Of a stretch of DNA of 64,000 bases, positions 30,872-45,812 are shown in pieces. The notes beneath the pieces were generated by a model. The model made no database searches. It was given only the letters and a program-made list of their open reading frames with translations, and had not been told where the DNA came from. The stretch comes from Ecdyonurus torrentis. Its lineage: Eukaryota > Arthropoda > Insecta > Ephemeroptera > Heptageniidae. The stretch lies in contig OX439131.1 of NCBI GenBank assembly GCA_949318235.1, positions 9,779,731 to 9,843,730 on the forward strand, given 5' to 3'. A program made the position numbers and the translations under genes. Numbering within the stretch: the first letter of the stretch is position 1; every line of letters starts with the position of its first letter.

Positions 30872-32389
30872 GTGCAAAGCTAGATTAACGACTTGATTTT
30901 TATCATTATAAAAATGCATGTAGAAAATGTAGAGTATATATAAAATTGACAGCGCAAGTCAGACACATTTATTAATCAATCATTGAAATAAGGAAAATAC
31001 GCCAATAAAATGAGGTTGACTTATACATTATACTCTTTTTTTTTTCTTCCCAAAACGTTGTGATGATTTTGAAATCATATCATTAAGTTCTCCTCAAGTT
31101 TCTAAACAACGGATATTTTGTTCATAAAAAATAACTGACATCATAATGCTTTAAGCATCGATCAATATTTGAATAGCTATTGATTAATATGCATTATAAT
31201 TAGGAACGGAATACGATGTTGTTAAGAAATAGCTAAAAACATTAATATGAGAAATTTAAAAATAGCTTTCAATTTCTTCATGATTTGCAATGTTTTAAAA
31301 AGAAAGAAAGAAGATAAAAACAAATAGGAAGTATAAGTTGTATAAAAAAATCAATTCAAAACTGCAACACGCTTTTGTATACAGACTACAGACAAAAGTA
31401 ATAAATTTAACCTCTAAAAATTTTATAATAATCGTTTTTCATTGAAACACACTGACGTCATATTATATTCTTGTATTTTAAATATAATTATATAGTTTTT
31501 TTTTTTTTTTTTTTTGTTTTTTTTTGTTACGGTTTTTTACAATGTTGTTCACCTTCTCAGATATAAACTACTTTAATAATAATTTCCGCTATAATCTTCC
31601 ACTTTTGTGTACATTACACTAAAAATTACACAAAAGTATAATTAAGTAAAAGTTTATGAGATTAGAGGATAAATAATTAATAATGTATTTTATGTCAATA
31701 TGATCTGCTACATCATTCTATAGATGTAACTATAAGTTTATCTCTCTCTCTCTCTCTCACACACACACGCACACTAACTCACTCACACGTCACTGGAGAA
31801 AGTGGACCGATGCCCGAGAGATGAGACTCCACCCCGCAACAAAACTTGATTTTGCTACTGGAGCTAATCTACTATCAACTTTTTTTTATACGTATATAAT
31901 ACCATCGATGAATAGGATTTAATTACAATCATTTCAAAAGACACTGTTGAAAAATGTATGATAAGTTTTTCAGAAATTTTAGTGTATATGCATACAGATT
32001 TATACAGATGATAATATTAAAAACCTTACTCGTGTAATTATAAATAAATCATAATATTTTGGATGCGAACTTTGTTAGTTGGTTACTTATGTCGACATAT
32101 AACATTTCATAATATGAAATATGAACTACTTTTTAGAACTTTATCATGTATATATTTCTAGAAAATATGATTTCTTGTTGATATTATATTCTAAAACATA
32201 TATATGTATTATATAATATAACGTTTCATTCCACACTACAGTATATAATTAATACATCAACACTGTACTGTACAGTACATAAAATTTGATACAAGTTTGT
32301 GATTACGTTTTTAATGAAGATTACCACAAAAATAAGAATTTATTGTATTTAATATATGCAAGGACAAAAATAAATATATACGTAATAAT

Positions 32390-32617
32390 TATGCTAAACA
32401 TTTTCAGCACAATTTGCATCATTCGACATAATTTAGGCTATACTACATAATAACTATTTTACATAGCATAAATATTATAATAATAATAATTAATGGCTTT
32501 TATTGGGCAAAATCAGGCGTACAACCTCTCAATTTAACCCAACTGTTTTACAGTACAGTAATATTTATGTTGTGAAGCATAATTATTTATGTTGTTATAA
32601 TTTAGCATTATTTATCC
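32390..32617 (-). repeat. Dispersed repeat family B, copy 2 (interrupted)
   Basis: The reverse complement aligns with 18,921-19,064. Between the two matching halves (about 32,390-32,478 and 32,545-32,617) lies extra sequence with an AAT-rich run and a less AT-rich piece (32,495-32,545). That piece may be a secondary insertion. Confidence 0.5.
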
Positions 32618-33268
32618 TTTAATAACATAAATACAGCATAAATTACATAATTTATTTTTTTTCCGTATGTATATATTCAGATGATAATATTTTCATTATA
32701 ACATAATGATATAGAAAAAAATAAGTAAATATAACTTTAGAAATGCAATAAAGTATAAAAATTTCCAATCATAATCGTTCAAATTTCAAATTACAGGAAG
32801 CTTATACATATGAAGTGTCAAAATTTCCAAAAATAGAAAACATAAAAGAAACGACAAAATATCAACTATACTAGAAGTGATACGGTAGACTACGGATGTA
32901 TAAAATTATTGAACAGTAATTTATGTCTGCTGAAAACACCTTAGGAGACGGAAAAAGGCAATCTTTCATTTTTTATTTATTATTATTTTTATTTTTTTGC
33001 TTTTTTATTGACAGTCAAAATATTGAATGCAAAAAAACAGCTCTGTATCTATATACAATCTTGCTATCTCCATTTTTTTCTCTCGCGGTTTATCATAATA
33101 TGTGTTGTATAGATTTGTATCTACGTTTTTCATTTTAATGTTGCTTTATATTTATAATATCGCACGGAGAAATGTGAATACATTTTGTAGTTGTTAGATA
33201 CGATCTAAGAAAAAGATAAGTTATATAATTACTGAATATAAAGACTATTGCAGAATGTGCAGTATTAA

Positions 33269-33295
33269 ATATATATATATATGTATATGTGTATG

Positions 33296-33379
<84 letters not shown>
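33269..33379. repeat. Interrupted (AT)n microsatellite
   Basis: A pure AT run follows a short interrupted section with ATGTATATGTGTATGT variants. Confidence 0.95.
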
Positions 33380-33382
<3 letters not shown>

Positions 33383-33730
33383 ACTGTAATTATATTAAAT
33401 TTCCCCATGCAATATTTGTTGCTGAGCAGATATGAAAACTCAACTCTTTTTATTTCCAGATTTTAAATCTAGTTCTTCATTATATTTATATGTTTTTTAG
33501 CACACACCAAAAAGTATCGCTCATGAATAATATAAGAAAACCTGAATAAAAATCACGTTATTAAGTAGAAATTGATACTAATCGAATGTATTAAAATTAT
33601 TGATCGATGAATTAAATGACAATAAAGCATCATCATTATAATAATGATAATTTTTAGATATTCTTGATGTATTGTTGTATAGTAAAAAGCTCATCAGGTT
33701 TTATAAAAAACAAGTTTTGCAGGAAAAAAA

Positions 33731-34075
33731 AAAAAAAAAAAAAAAGAGGAACAAGAGAGGGAGTCACCCACAATTGGCCCACCTTATATATTAACAAAAT
33801 AGAAACTTGTGATTCTGGTCCAGCACTCGCGTGTTTGGAGCAGCAAGGCAGCCAAGCAGGCAGGCAGGTAAGCAGGGGACGTCACCAAAGGTCAGTTTAG
33901 GAGAGGTGACTGACCACGGGGCTGATTGACCCACATAAAAAGCCGCGGAAACAACCGCCGCCACCGCCGCCACAACGCAGCAGCTTTATAATATCACGAC
34001 TTATGAGAATATGTATGGGCGGGGCACATAATACGTACTAACTTACACTTTAGAGCCCATCCCACAATACACATA
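33731..34075. other. GC-rich island, candidate promoter or 5' exon
   Basis: This is the most GC-rich non-coding island of the left half. It includes CCGCCGCCACCGCCGCC around 33,956-33,972, a strong donor-like CAG|GTAAGC at 33,865-33,873, and a TATA-like CATAAAAAG near 33,932-33,940. Translations in both directions are low-complexity without a domain. It could be an untranslated first exon or promoter on the plus strand, for example of the zinc-finger gene 13 kb downstream, whose visible exon starts with a 3' splice site. That link is inference only. Confidence 0.35.
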
Positions 34076-34757
34076 CTCAAGTCGCAGAGAATTTACATTT
34101 TTTTTTCCTATATACCCCACGGCAAGGCTAAAGTTGCTAAACACAATTCGTACATATTTTAATATACATACCGATAAAAATAATAATAATAATAAAGTAT
34201 ACACCTTTATTTATCTTTTAACTGTTTTCAAATTTGACACTAAAAATGATTTTAAAATAGCTAACTTATTATGTGTTACCATATATTTTTATATTATTTA
34301 TTAGAATAAAATTATATATTTTACAGTTTTATTCTTCTTTGTTATATACTGAAGTCTAAAAAAGAATGATATTGTTCAATAGTATAAAGCAATAAATTTT
34401 TATATTCACATGTAATATTGATATTGTAATTTATTTTTCATGTTTCGCAAATTACTGTGATTATCACAAATGATAAATAGAAGGAGAAATAAAAAAGCCA
34501 AATTTGATCATAAATTTCAGTACTGTATATATAAAACAAAACGATAGCACGCTTATATATATATATAAAAAGAGCGCCAAACAATATAACACATTTTTTT
34601 TTTATTATCTATGTTACTTCCATATACGTGATTAATTTTTCTTATATATATATTATATGGACATCATTGTTGAATTGATTGTCACGGTTCTTTATGAGAC
34701 GTAATGACAAGCTTTCATCTCTTTTCTGACATTATTTTTCATATGAATAAGAGTATA

Positions 34758-34759
<2 letters not shown>

Positions 34760-34798
<39 letters not shown>
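34760..34798. repeat. Poly-T tract of 39 nt
   Basis: An uninterrupted T run. Further A/T homopolymers lie nearby at about 34,985-35,002 and 35,242-35,273. Confidence 0.9.
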
Positions 34799-34803
<5 letters not shown>

Positions 34804-35240
34804 AAAGAATAATACCGTTCTGAAAAGAGATTTTTTTTAAACAATGAAAAAATTTATAAAAAAAGACGGAAAAATCATCTTCGTTGTCCACTTCAAAAAC
34901 AGTTCATTTATAACGGTTTGCCACTGTGCACCATTCAAATTTTTGTTTCATTTGCAACCTCATGGTGTACTCAAGGACCCGCACAAAAAAAAAAAAAAAA
35001 AATGTCGTGTTAACTTTTCTTCTTCTTCTTCTTTTTCCATATATATATACAATATGACAGTTGTTGGAAAACATTTTTTTGGTAATTAAATGTTAAGTTC
35101 TTAATTTTTTTCTGAGGTACTTGCCACAACAATGGTAAAGTGGAGTATGACCTAGTGATGGTAACGAGAGCAAAGTGTAATTAACTTTTAACCTTTGCAG
35201 TGGGTTTTTCTCAGTTTAAAAGATTTAATAACTATAATAC

Positions 35241-35276
<36 letters not shown>

Positions 35277-35535
35277 CCTTTTCAGCGAATAATATATAAA
35301 AACGAAACACTTTTATAAAGAGGAATGTAAGCATGATGATTTCTTTTTTTTTTTTATATATATATAAATTTTTTTCTTCCTATAATTAAAACTTAAAAGT
35401 GGTTGTTAAAGAATTTTACAATGCACATACTTTGTGAGATATTTAAAGATAATTCTATAACATTTATAATTGATTTATTTATTATAATATATATATATAT
35501 ATATATAATATACACACACGGCACCATTAGCCAAT

Positions 35536-35663
<128 letters not shown>

Positions 35664-35844
35664 CAGAATATAATAATTACATTATTTTTTATCTAAATTT
35701 TTCCCTTATTTATATTTTACAATGATTATTAAAAAATAATTATTTTTAATGGGTTCTTTAAAAAATATATAATTAATTTTACAGTCTTTTTATTTTCTTT
35801 CATCTTAGTTTAATATTAACGTGTATAATCTCACAAAAAAAACA

Positions 35845-35960
35845 TGTAAGGTCACGGGTTCGACTCTTGCTTAGGGCATGTTCTGTTGGCATCAATATCC
35901 TAACTACAAGCCAGCAACTTTTGATTGGGCGTGGGTTGGGATGATCTCATTTTTTTATTA
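35845..35960 (+). other. B-box-like sequence, possible SINE fragment
   Basis: GGGTTCGACTC (about 35,857-35,867) matches a tRNA B box. It is followed by ~90 bp of less AT-rich sequence. No A box is visible upstream, and the body does not resemble the candidate at 18.3 kb. A truncated SINE is the simplest reading, but chance is not excluded. Confidence 0.25.
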
Positions 35961-36339
35961 TAGAAAAACATCTAGAGCGAAAAAATTGCTACGAAAAAAA
36001 AAAGCATTTAAAATTAATTATATATTCAAAATTTACACTTTCATTGATATCGTTAAAAAAATATATATGCATTTTATTTCCACCTGTTAATAAATTTCTT
36101 TTGTCGTTTCTTTTTTTTCCACAAATTACTGTTGTAATTATTTATATGTTAATATTTAATTACTTGTTTATAAAAATAATATATTATTATAAAAATAGTT
36201 ATTCAATTTCGTAATCGCATAATAATATATCTGTATAAAAGGAGTGTCTTTTTTCTTTTTATTTCTTTCTTGCTTTGTTGCCCTTTTTTTTTTTTTTTTT
36301 TTTTTTACAAAAATAGTAAAAACTTGCAAATTTCCTCTT

Positions 36340-36535
36340 AGCAGGCAGTTCTAGTCAAGTGATGACGTTGTCTGATTTTTTATATATGCTCCCTAATTGT
36401 ATTTAATGGAAGAGAAAGCGCAAAGAGCATCCTGACTTATCTTGGACCATAGTCAGAGAAGCAAGCTGCTTGTGCTTGCATGCATGGCATAGCGAGCCAT
36501 CAGCTGCCCACCAGTAAAACGACTTTCCTTTCATA
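36340..36535. other. Less AT-rich island of unknown function
   Basis: Complex sequence with short internal inverted repeats (AGCAAG/CTTGC near 36,460-36,480; ATGGC/GCCAT near 36,485-36,500). No open frame of note. It is a candidate regulatory element or old repeat. Confidence 0.3.
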
Positions 36536-37319
36536 ATATACTATAACATAGAGGGAAACCCATATATTTTAATATGGCAATAACAACACTTTGGTGACAC
36601 TTTAAAAATTATTTTTGCAATGATTGCATGACTCATCATGTCCATAAACTAATAACTATTATCAACAATGTATGTTCCTTGTATGACCATATGCATGGAA
36701 AAAAAATAGAATCAATTTATTATATCTAGGTTCACATACATTTTATTTATAGTATTTTTAAATATTTCAATTCATAATTAATTTTTAATTACTAGCAAAC
36801 AAAACATTTTTCTCATATCATATACACTGAAAAACTACTAATAGCAATGAAATGAATCCTGTAAATTGCAATAGGTAAATACTAACCTGGAACATATAGG
36901 TACTGATTTAATATAATAGCAATTTAGGTGACTCGATCACACCTTTATTGTAATATGTTTTACATAGCCTGGACCTGGAACAGATATTGATATACTATAC
37001 TGTCTGTAATACCTCATACAGTACTATAATTATTGTAAGTTTTTTTAATTTTAAGTTGTAATTGTAAAGTTGCAGGAATTTATGTGCTTGAAATTAGTTT
37101 TTTTTTCCTGTGTGTTTCCCAATATATTGTATTGCTATATGAAGACAATAGATTGTTTTTAAAACTCTTATAAAAATATAACGTTGAAAATCTATCATGC
37201 TTAAATTTGTAAGGGATATTCAAGAACTCTTTGGCATTAGTTGTAACTATTTTCCGAATAGTAAAATTATTACATGGCATTTTACGTATAAAGTATAAAT
37301 TTAAATGGTCATATTTTTA

Positions 37320-37470
<151 letters not shown>

Positions 37471-37876
37471 CTGACATAAATAAGAAAATAACGTTCTTAT
37501 TATAGCCTCTATTCAGTATAATAATGCTTCGATGAAAAATATATTGATGCTTTAAAATGGCTTTATAATTGCCTATACGAACTACAAAACTTAAAGTCTT
37601 GGTTATTTTCAGATTTTTGATTAGCGAAACAACTAAAATCTGATGCAAGGTTTATGATTGCTATATGTTGTATTGTAGAGGTGGCTACTTTTAATAAGTT
37701 GACTTATGAATTTTTTTTTTTTTTTTTTTTTTTTTGTCTTGAAAAATTGAACATCTTTTTTTAATTGTGTTTTAAATAATCGCATTCAAATTTTTTTTTT
37801 TCTGAATATTTTTATATCATTATTGTTAGAAGCAATATATTTTTCGTAACAAGCTGGAAAAGAATAACTCTGAATG

Positions 37877-37998
37877 TACAGCTCTGACCAAAAGTTCCCG
37901 AACGGGGCAGCGACGACCGAGGCGTTTTCTCATAAAGATAACATAAAGTGTGGTTGCGGGTTGCCTATGCAAATCGTTAACTTTTGGCCAGAGATGTA
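37877..37998. mobile_element. Tc1/mariner-like MITE, copy 2
   Basis: A 122-bp copy of the element at 21,891-22,014. It shares TACAGCTCTG...CCAAAAGTT at the left and AACTTTTGGCCAGAG at the right, plus the internal block TTTTCTCATAAAGATAACAT. The central GCGGCCGC palindrome is decayed here (CGACGACCG), and the right inner arm has lost several bases (CGTTAACTTTT instead of CGTTCGGGAACTTTT). It is non-coding. Confidence 0.8.
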
Positions 37999-38041
37999 CG
38001 TACAAAAGATTTGCAAATAAATAGAGTCATCCAAAAAATTA

Positions 38042-38045
<4 letters not shown>

Positions 38046-38122
<77 letters not shown>
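38046..38122. repeat. (GA)n microsatellite
   Basis: About 38 uninterrupted GA/AG units, 47 bp downstream of MITE copy 2. Confidence 0.97.
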
Positions 38123-38127
<5 letters not shown>

Positions 38128-38635
38128 TATGTAAACAAATTAAAAACAACTTAATAATATTACTCTTTCACTTGTAATTTACTATTCATAAAACTTGAAT
38201 GCAGTAAAAAAAATGTATGTTGATAGTTTAAGTTAAAAAAATAAATAGCTCGACAAATCCTCTGCTTTCATTAAAATGTCACACAATTATGGTCGGGAAT
38301 TCATTTCAAAACATAAATGAGAGCTACCTAATCGTTTTATTATAGAATAATTAAATATTACGAGATGCATATTTATATACACAATATATAAGCAAGGTTT
38401 AGGAAATTAAATTGCCACATATACCAATTTATCTCATTAATATTTAAGGTTAAAGTTTCCAAATATAAACAAAATTTGTCAATTTTATTAATTTATAAAA
38501 TAATAAACATTTAAATTTTATATTTCATAGCTATGTATGATATTTCATTATATTTATAAACAAGGATAATAAACAATTTTATTTTAGACAACGTTTTATA
38601 TAAAAATTATAAACATTTTATTATTCAAATTATTC

Positions 38636-38812
38636 ACAAGCGGCACGGTGTACAGCCTGGTTCCAATACCTGCATGAAAGTTGACCTAAGTGACCTCTCT
38701 ATAGGTGATCACGTGGGTCTCGTGCCTCATCTGTTTATTTTTGCATGACCTCAGCACTGACCCTTGCTGTCATATGACCAAAATCAGCGCTCGCTTAGTA
38801 GCAACAGCTTAA
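38636..38812. other. Less AT-rich island of unknown function
   Basis: About 175 bp of balanced composition containing GTGATCACGTGGG (a BclI-like palindrome overlapping a CACGTG E-box near 38,707-38,719) and two TGACC motifs. No credible translation. Possibly a cis-regulatory element, on composition only. Confidence 0.3.
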
Positions 38813-39810
38813 ATAATTATGTAAACAATCTAATATAATAATTTAAGTGAAGACCAACATTTTTTTTTCCATGCAGAAAAAAAAACTAAACATAAAATAA
38901 CATGTCTATTTTTAAAGTAACGAAATTATTAAAAAAAAAATTTAAAATATTCAACACAGTTGACTTTTGAACCAAAATTACCAGCAGTTGCTGTAAATAC
39001 AGGTGATATAATTAAGATCAAGTCTACTTTAAAATAAACATTGCTTAAACTGATGACAGACAATCATACTTTTTTGTTATATTATTTTTTTATATTTCTA
39101 ATACATAATTATATTGTAATTATAATGATTAGTTAATTAATGGTTATTATGCCTGAAAGGAAAGTTACGTATTTATAGATAGACTTAAGAATAAAGAAAT
39201 AAAATTCATTAATTTGGTAATTTTTATTTTTATTCCGTTAATTTATAGAACCACGTGCCGTTTTCATGACATTTCGTGAAATGTGCACCAGTGAACATAG
39301 CATGCATTTCCATTGTTTGCAATCCGAGGAAAAAAATGTCTCGTGACTTTAGAAAAAGTACTTTGGTGTTTCTTAAGTTTTATTTTCATATATCAAAACC
39401 ATATAAAGTAGCACCAAAAAAAAACAAAAAAAAACAAAAAAAAACGGGGTTTTAAAATGTCTTGACCAGCCTCGGGATAAATGAAGTATTATTTGATCTA
39501 AATGATTAAAGAAACACTTTAAAATTATTCGTGCTCAGTTTTATTTGTTTGAATTGTTATAACTGGAGGCAAAATATATCTATATAAAATATGAAACTTA
39601 AGAGTTAAGAAAATATTCTAACAATTTATGGAGAAAATATTAACATTTTGCATGCACATGATACTATTACTATACTTATTAGTTTTAAAACGTAAGAAAA
39701 GAAAATATTTATTATATCCATAAATTTTTTGTATATTTATGAATAATAGTAATTATTAAGTTAAAAGTCTTTTTAAGAATTAGCTTTTTTTTTAACAAAA
39801 TAAATTTCTC

Positions 39811-39931
<121 letters not shown>

Positions 39932-40623
39932 TGCTGAGCGTTGAGCAGTTGTTGAATAAGTTGTAAAAACATAAATAACCTTCTATAGTAATGCTTGACC
40001 TAATCGTGTTAAACTTTTGTGTTCCCTTGTTTCTTGTTTTAACCAACACAGATAGTATTGATGTGCGTACAACACTCAGAAAACACATATCTACAGCGCG
40101 TCTATTCATTTGTTGAAAAATGTAGCTAAATACGAAATACCGACCCCTGGCGAACATTTGGTGCACTTTTTTTGTTATCATTTTTATGAGATTTACATTT
40201 TGTCATCACGGCTGCTCTGGTAATTATTCAACATAAAAATTGCACTGTCCTTTTTGTGTGTGTGTGTGTTGTCTATATAGAACTTTAAAATCTTTAGACA
40301 ATTAACATTATTTAGCATAATATATCTATATGGAGATTTTAATGAATGCAATTCTCACTGTACAAATTTAATGTAACTAAATATAATTTGATTTCACCTG
40401 CTATTAAAATAAAGATTTACATGTTGTTTATTGTACATGTAAAATATATTGAAATAAAAACAGAATAAGATAATATATTTTTATTTATGTTTTCTAATTC
40501 AATTAAAAATGTATGAGCTTAAGATTGTGAGATTTCAACGCCAGGAAAAAACTTTACAAATTAATTTTAAGTCGAAAAGTATAAGATCTTTTGTGTAAAA
40601 ATTATGTGATAAAAATTTAATAA

Positions 40624-40659
<36 letters not shown>

Positions 40660-40894
40660 TAATATTTTTTTTATGCGTGTGAGTATACACACAATAATTA
40701 AAAAAAATATATATGCCGTTTTCTTAAATGACAACTTTTTATAAGTATAAAAAAAAATCATGAGCATAAAGCATAAAATTATAGTAATATATTATTGTTA
40801 TTATGACAGCTAACAAAACGCATTATGTTCAAATTTTTTTTAGCAACTATGACATTTATAAAGATAATTATTATAATAATAAAACATTGTCTTT

Positions 40895-40941
<47 letters not shown>
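40895..40941. repeat. (AT)n microsatellite
   Basis: About 22 AT units. Confidence 0.95.
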
Positions 40942-40945
<4 letters not shown>

Positions 40946-42884
40946 TAAAATAGCCATGATTTCTTTCTTAAGGTGAGTTATTATAATTAATGGCATGCAT
41001 TTTCCTGTACGTGATATTGCGAGTATGTATGACATAATCGGGATGAAGTATGTATAGTACATACACGGATATCCACAGGAGCATAAAGTCCCCAAGATTG
41101 CCTGACTAACACAAAAGCTAGATTGCTTATATATAGTTATAGCAAAGTTATAGCTATAGCAAAGTAATATGTTCCACTAACTTCCTGGAGAAAGTGGCTG
41201 AACTACACACACACACACACTCAGCCAGCACTTTGCTTGTGTAGCGAATCAAAATGCCAGTGAATAATATTATTTCAATTCATCCCCACTTTTTTTTTTC
41301 TTTTTTCTTCCTTCGTCGTCTTCTTCTTCTTCTTCTTCTTTTTTTTTTTTTTTTTCTTTTTATTTCAACCGGTATCTGACTACTTATACATACTAAAACT
41401 AATGATAAATAAATATTTTTTGTGCTAATTTTTTATTTTTCTTGTCTATTTTTTTAATGCATTTTTTTACCATATGGACAAGTGTGCTTATAATTTTATT
41501 GAATGAGTAGGTGCGTCTATATTTTTTTTCATTGAGTCAATTAGGGCTAATTAGTCTTGGAAAAACCAACGCCAAAAATAAAATGAGTAGCAGCGAGAAG
41601 TTTTTTATTTTTTATAATTTGATATTTTGAAAAGAGAAAATTCTAAAACTAATGTCATCCATTATTTTTATTTTCATTTTACATTAATAGTGAATCAAAC
41701 AATGAAACGCGCGCCTAAAAATAGCATCGTCTATAACTGTTAAAGTACTACAAAGAAAAAATATATTATATTAAGTAATTCATATTATATGTTACGTAAA
41801 CAAAAAATTGAAAAAAATCATTTTCAATCCTATCTATAATCTAATTTTACTATACTAATTTACTACTTGCATTAGAATTTTTTACATTGTTTCAAACTTT
41901 GTCATTAAATTCGAGTTTTTTTTCTTTTTACATAAGAAAAGCACTGAGAAAACATAAAACAAATTGAATTGATCAAAATTTGCAACAATGAAAAATCTAA
42001 CGCAATTCGTGAATTTACTACAAAAAATAAAATGTGATCGAGGCAGTTCAGGTTCAGTGTTATTTGATAAAGCTTATAGTGGTTTTAATAAAAAAAATTA
42101 TATTATATCAATTCATTTTATGTTTTGGATAAGTTTCAAAGTCTTGCAGTTTTATTGTTAATGTTAATGAGTGCAGAATTTGCTTTGTGTTGCCATAACA
42201 TTGAAAATAAAATAATAATTTTACTTCTCTGGTATTGATCTGAAGACATTACTATCGCTCATCTAGACGTATTATGAATATTTAATCTACAACTAACAAT
42301 AAAAACATGAGTACATATATTTTTAAAAATTTCAAAAGTATACTAAACAAGATTTTTTCTTCTCATAAGTACTATATAAAAAAAATTAAATTAAAGAGAT
42401 GTTATAGTAATAAAGTTAAAAGTAGTTCACAAAATTTAAAGAATCAGGATTTTATGGTTATCCATATAATCTCTCATTAAAAGTAGTTGTAGAAAATAAA
42501 TTTCTGTGAACATTTCTATGAAAACTAAAATCTTGTAAAGTATAGTCATGATTTTAATCTTTTAACTTTTTACAAAAGACTTAACGTATAGATAACAACA
42601 AAAGTTACAATGACTTTACGTGTTCACTTTTTTTTTCTTACATTGATATCTTGATCATTATAACCTAAATGTCTTTTTTTCTTCTAAGAAAATATAAAGG
42701 ATATATAAAGTCGTATTATTATTTTTTATATATGATCTTGCAAAATTACTTATTTTAAATTTAGTGTTATATTGTATTATGCCCTTCGACCCCTTTATAT
42801 GTATAAATATAAAACAGGTTTTTTTATATAGAAATATATATATATGTATTATTTTTTTTTAGAGAAAATGTCGTAAATACGAAG

Positions 42885-43010
42885 GTGATTTAAAGGATGT
42901 AGGTTAGTCAGGGCGGTTGAGAAGCAAGAAAAAAAATTAGCGATGGCGTCCGGGCGTAGTGCGCGAGGCACAACGCCTGAAGCCTTATTGCAGTCTTGAA
43001 ATTGGGATCA
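42885..43010. other. CpG-containing island of unknown function
   Basis: About 125 bp with several CpG dinucleotides (GATGGCGTCCGGGCGTAG, GTGCGCGAGGCACAACG) in otherwise CpG-poor DNA. The nearest gene start is the zinc-finger exon 3.6 kb downstream. It might be a promoter or a short untranslated exon. No splice signal is decisive. Confidence 0.3.
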
Positions 43011-43939
43011 TTATAAATGTTGTTGGGAGAAATTGATCTTCATCATTACCCTATCGTTCACGCTCTACTGCAACACAACATATTAACTGCCCAAATGTGA
43101 ACATCTCATGAAACATTATTTTATGAACACGTTTATATATCTTAATAAAGCTATAGAAGCCAAGAGAGTACATACCTAATAATTTGCTCTGAAAATAGGA
43201 AACCAATATAATTTATACAACTATATTTTAAGAATGAGCCTTAAATTTATAAAAAAATATATATATAGAAATTTGCATATTTTATGTGTTTTGGAAGAAA
43301 ACAATACAGCCCTACATTCTCAATATATATAATTTGAAGAAGCAAAAATCTGCAAGTACTCTATCTGACACATATCTAATATTCTAATCTGTATATCTTT
43401 TCTTATCTATCCCAATTATATCTAACTTTCAGAGTCCACATTTTAATAGCAATAAAACTTATTAAACACAACATTTTTTTATTACAAATTATTATTGCCT
43501 GCGTGCACCGTATAGCAATAAAATAAAAGTTAATAATACTAAAAATAGACATCAATTTTAAGTATACCAAATTTTCATTGATTATATGTACATACCAATA
43601 ACAATGTTATTATTTTTGTGACATTTTGACACGGTGCAATAAATTTCAATGTAATTGACTGCATTAATCATATTTATTTATGAAAATTGGAAATATTGTA
43701 TCGTGAGACCAGGACTTTTTACTGATCTATGTAATGGACATTAATATAAAAAACGTAATTTAAATTAGCAAAATGACGTCATAGTACCTTTCAGCATACC
43801 AAATTTATACTCTGGTCTAAAATGTATATAAGAATTCAAACCTGAAGGAAATATATCACGTTTTTATTTTTTTATTTTACCACGATTTTACCAGCTATAA
43901 AATAAAAATGACATTTATTAAATATAATTTTATATTTTA

Positions 43940-43942
<3 letters not shown>

Positions 43943-43990
<48 letters not shown>
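43943..43990. repeat. Poly-T tract of 48 nt
   Basis: The longest homopolymer in the window, uninterrupted. Confidence 0.92.
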
Positions 43991-43992
<2 letters not shown>

Positions 43993-45527
43993 AATTAAAA
44001 CATTTTCGAGGTAACATATTTTATGCTCTAAATTTTAATGTGCCATTATAAAATTTAAAAATATATATTTTTTTTTCTTTTAACTTGCAACTTTTTCTAC
44101 TTCCTGAAGCTAGGGTGACCATTAAAAATCGTTATTAAGCAGTTAAAAAAAGTATTCAAAATTGTTACAGCAAAAAAAAAAAAAAATAATAATAATAATA
44201 ATATGGTATATAGTAAAACTTTATAGTTCCATAGTAAAGAATAATGAGTATGTACAAAACTGTGAGTAAATTCGTTCCAAAAAAGATTATGCTCCAAATA
44301 CTGGCCGATAAAATAATATCGGCATTTTTAAAGTTATAAACAGCTAACATCTTAAAACAACAATCAAATTTTCATCTCCATCAAACGGCAATAAGTGCTT
44401 TGTTGTTGTTGTTTTTCAATGTTATATAGTATACTATTTTTCTCTGTTTTATTTGTATTTTTTTACATTAAAAAAAAAACGTATTTAGTGTGGGTTTTTT
44501 GAAGCGGCAATCAGAGCGCCACAATTAGACTTCAAAGAGAGAAATGCGCGTGTAAAAAAAATTATTTAGTTCATGGCAATTTAATTAACATTTTAAATAT
44601 ATTTATGCAGTTTTTTTTAAACTTAAATTTCTAAACTTGTTTGTTTTTTTGATTTTAATGTTTTAATAATTCAATTATAACATTAACAAATTTTGGATTT
44701 GAATTAATAAAATTTTCAAAAATAGCAATGATATTGTCTTGTTATGAAATTTTGTTTTTATGTAAAATGTTACGTTTATTCATTTTTATTATTATAATAT
44801 AGCATATTTATTTATAGTATTTAATTATAAATATTTAAACAAACAAAAAGTCAAGTTTTAAAATGCATTAAAAAAATTATCTATTGTATTAAAATTAAAA
44901 TAATACTACCATCAATAAAGAGTCTACATTTACATAAAGTTCCAAATTAATAATAGTTTCATGTTAATTTGGCCTCAATATGTATATGAAAAAAACAATT
45001 AATTATTGAAATTTGAATTGATGCGATCTCTCAGCCTCATTAATTGGTATGCATTACATGAAAAGTAATTCAATTACCGTAAACCTGAACGTATAAACCT
45101 TCAATTAGTGCAAGACATTAAATTTTATACTTCAAATAGATACAAATCTCTCATATATAGTTAAAACGCGTTTTTTTTAGTCATATTTCTTTATTTTTTT
45201 ACGTGCATTACATTATTGATATTTGACGAAACAAATTCAAAGTAGAGAATCAATCAAGCATATTATATAATTAATTACATTATTATACAAGGTGTAAAAT
45301 AACAACTGTACATTTTTTTTTTTTTTTTACACTGGTAGATATAATATGAATTTTAGGTAGGATATTTTATGAATTGATTTATTGTTTATTGGTCTTTTAA
45401 TGGGAAAACTTTTCACTATCGTAAATAGCATAAATAAACAACCAATGAAGCTTAGAAATTATTAGTATTATAGGATCATTGAAATGCTTCAATGCGTCTA
45501 ATATACTACTTAAAATATAAGAAGAGG

Positions 45528-45560
<33 letters not shown>

Positions 45561-45751
45561 CATAATACAGTATACTTTTGAATTTGTGCAATAAATTTAA
45601 TTTATAACAATTTTATTTTAAAATGAAAGTATATATAGATATATGAATATTAAAACAGGATATTAAAAAAATATTAAGTCTTATTTAGTGCAAATATATA
45701 AAATTACAAACACCTCGTTTGTTTTAATTAATTGCATTTGACCATAAAACT

Positions 45752-45756
<5 letters not shown>

Positions 45757-45808
<52 letters not shown>
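45757..45808. repeat. (AT)n microsatellite
   Basis: About 26 AT units. Confidence 0.96.

Positions 45809-45812
<4 letters not shown>

Noticed and set aside
35845..35960. Functional tRNA gene
   Set aside because: Only a B-box-like motif is present. No A box, acceptor stem or anticodon arm can be folded from the surrounding bases.
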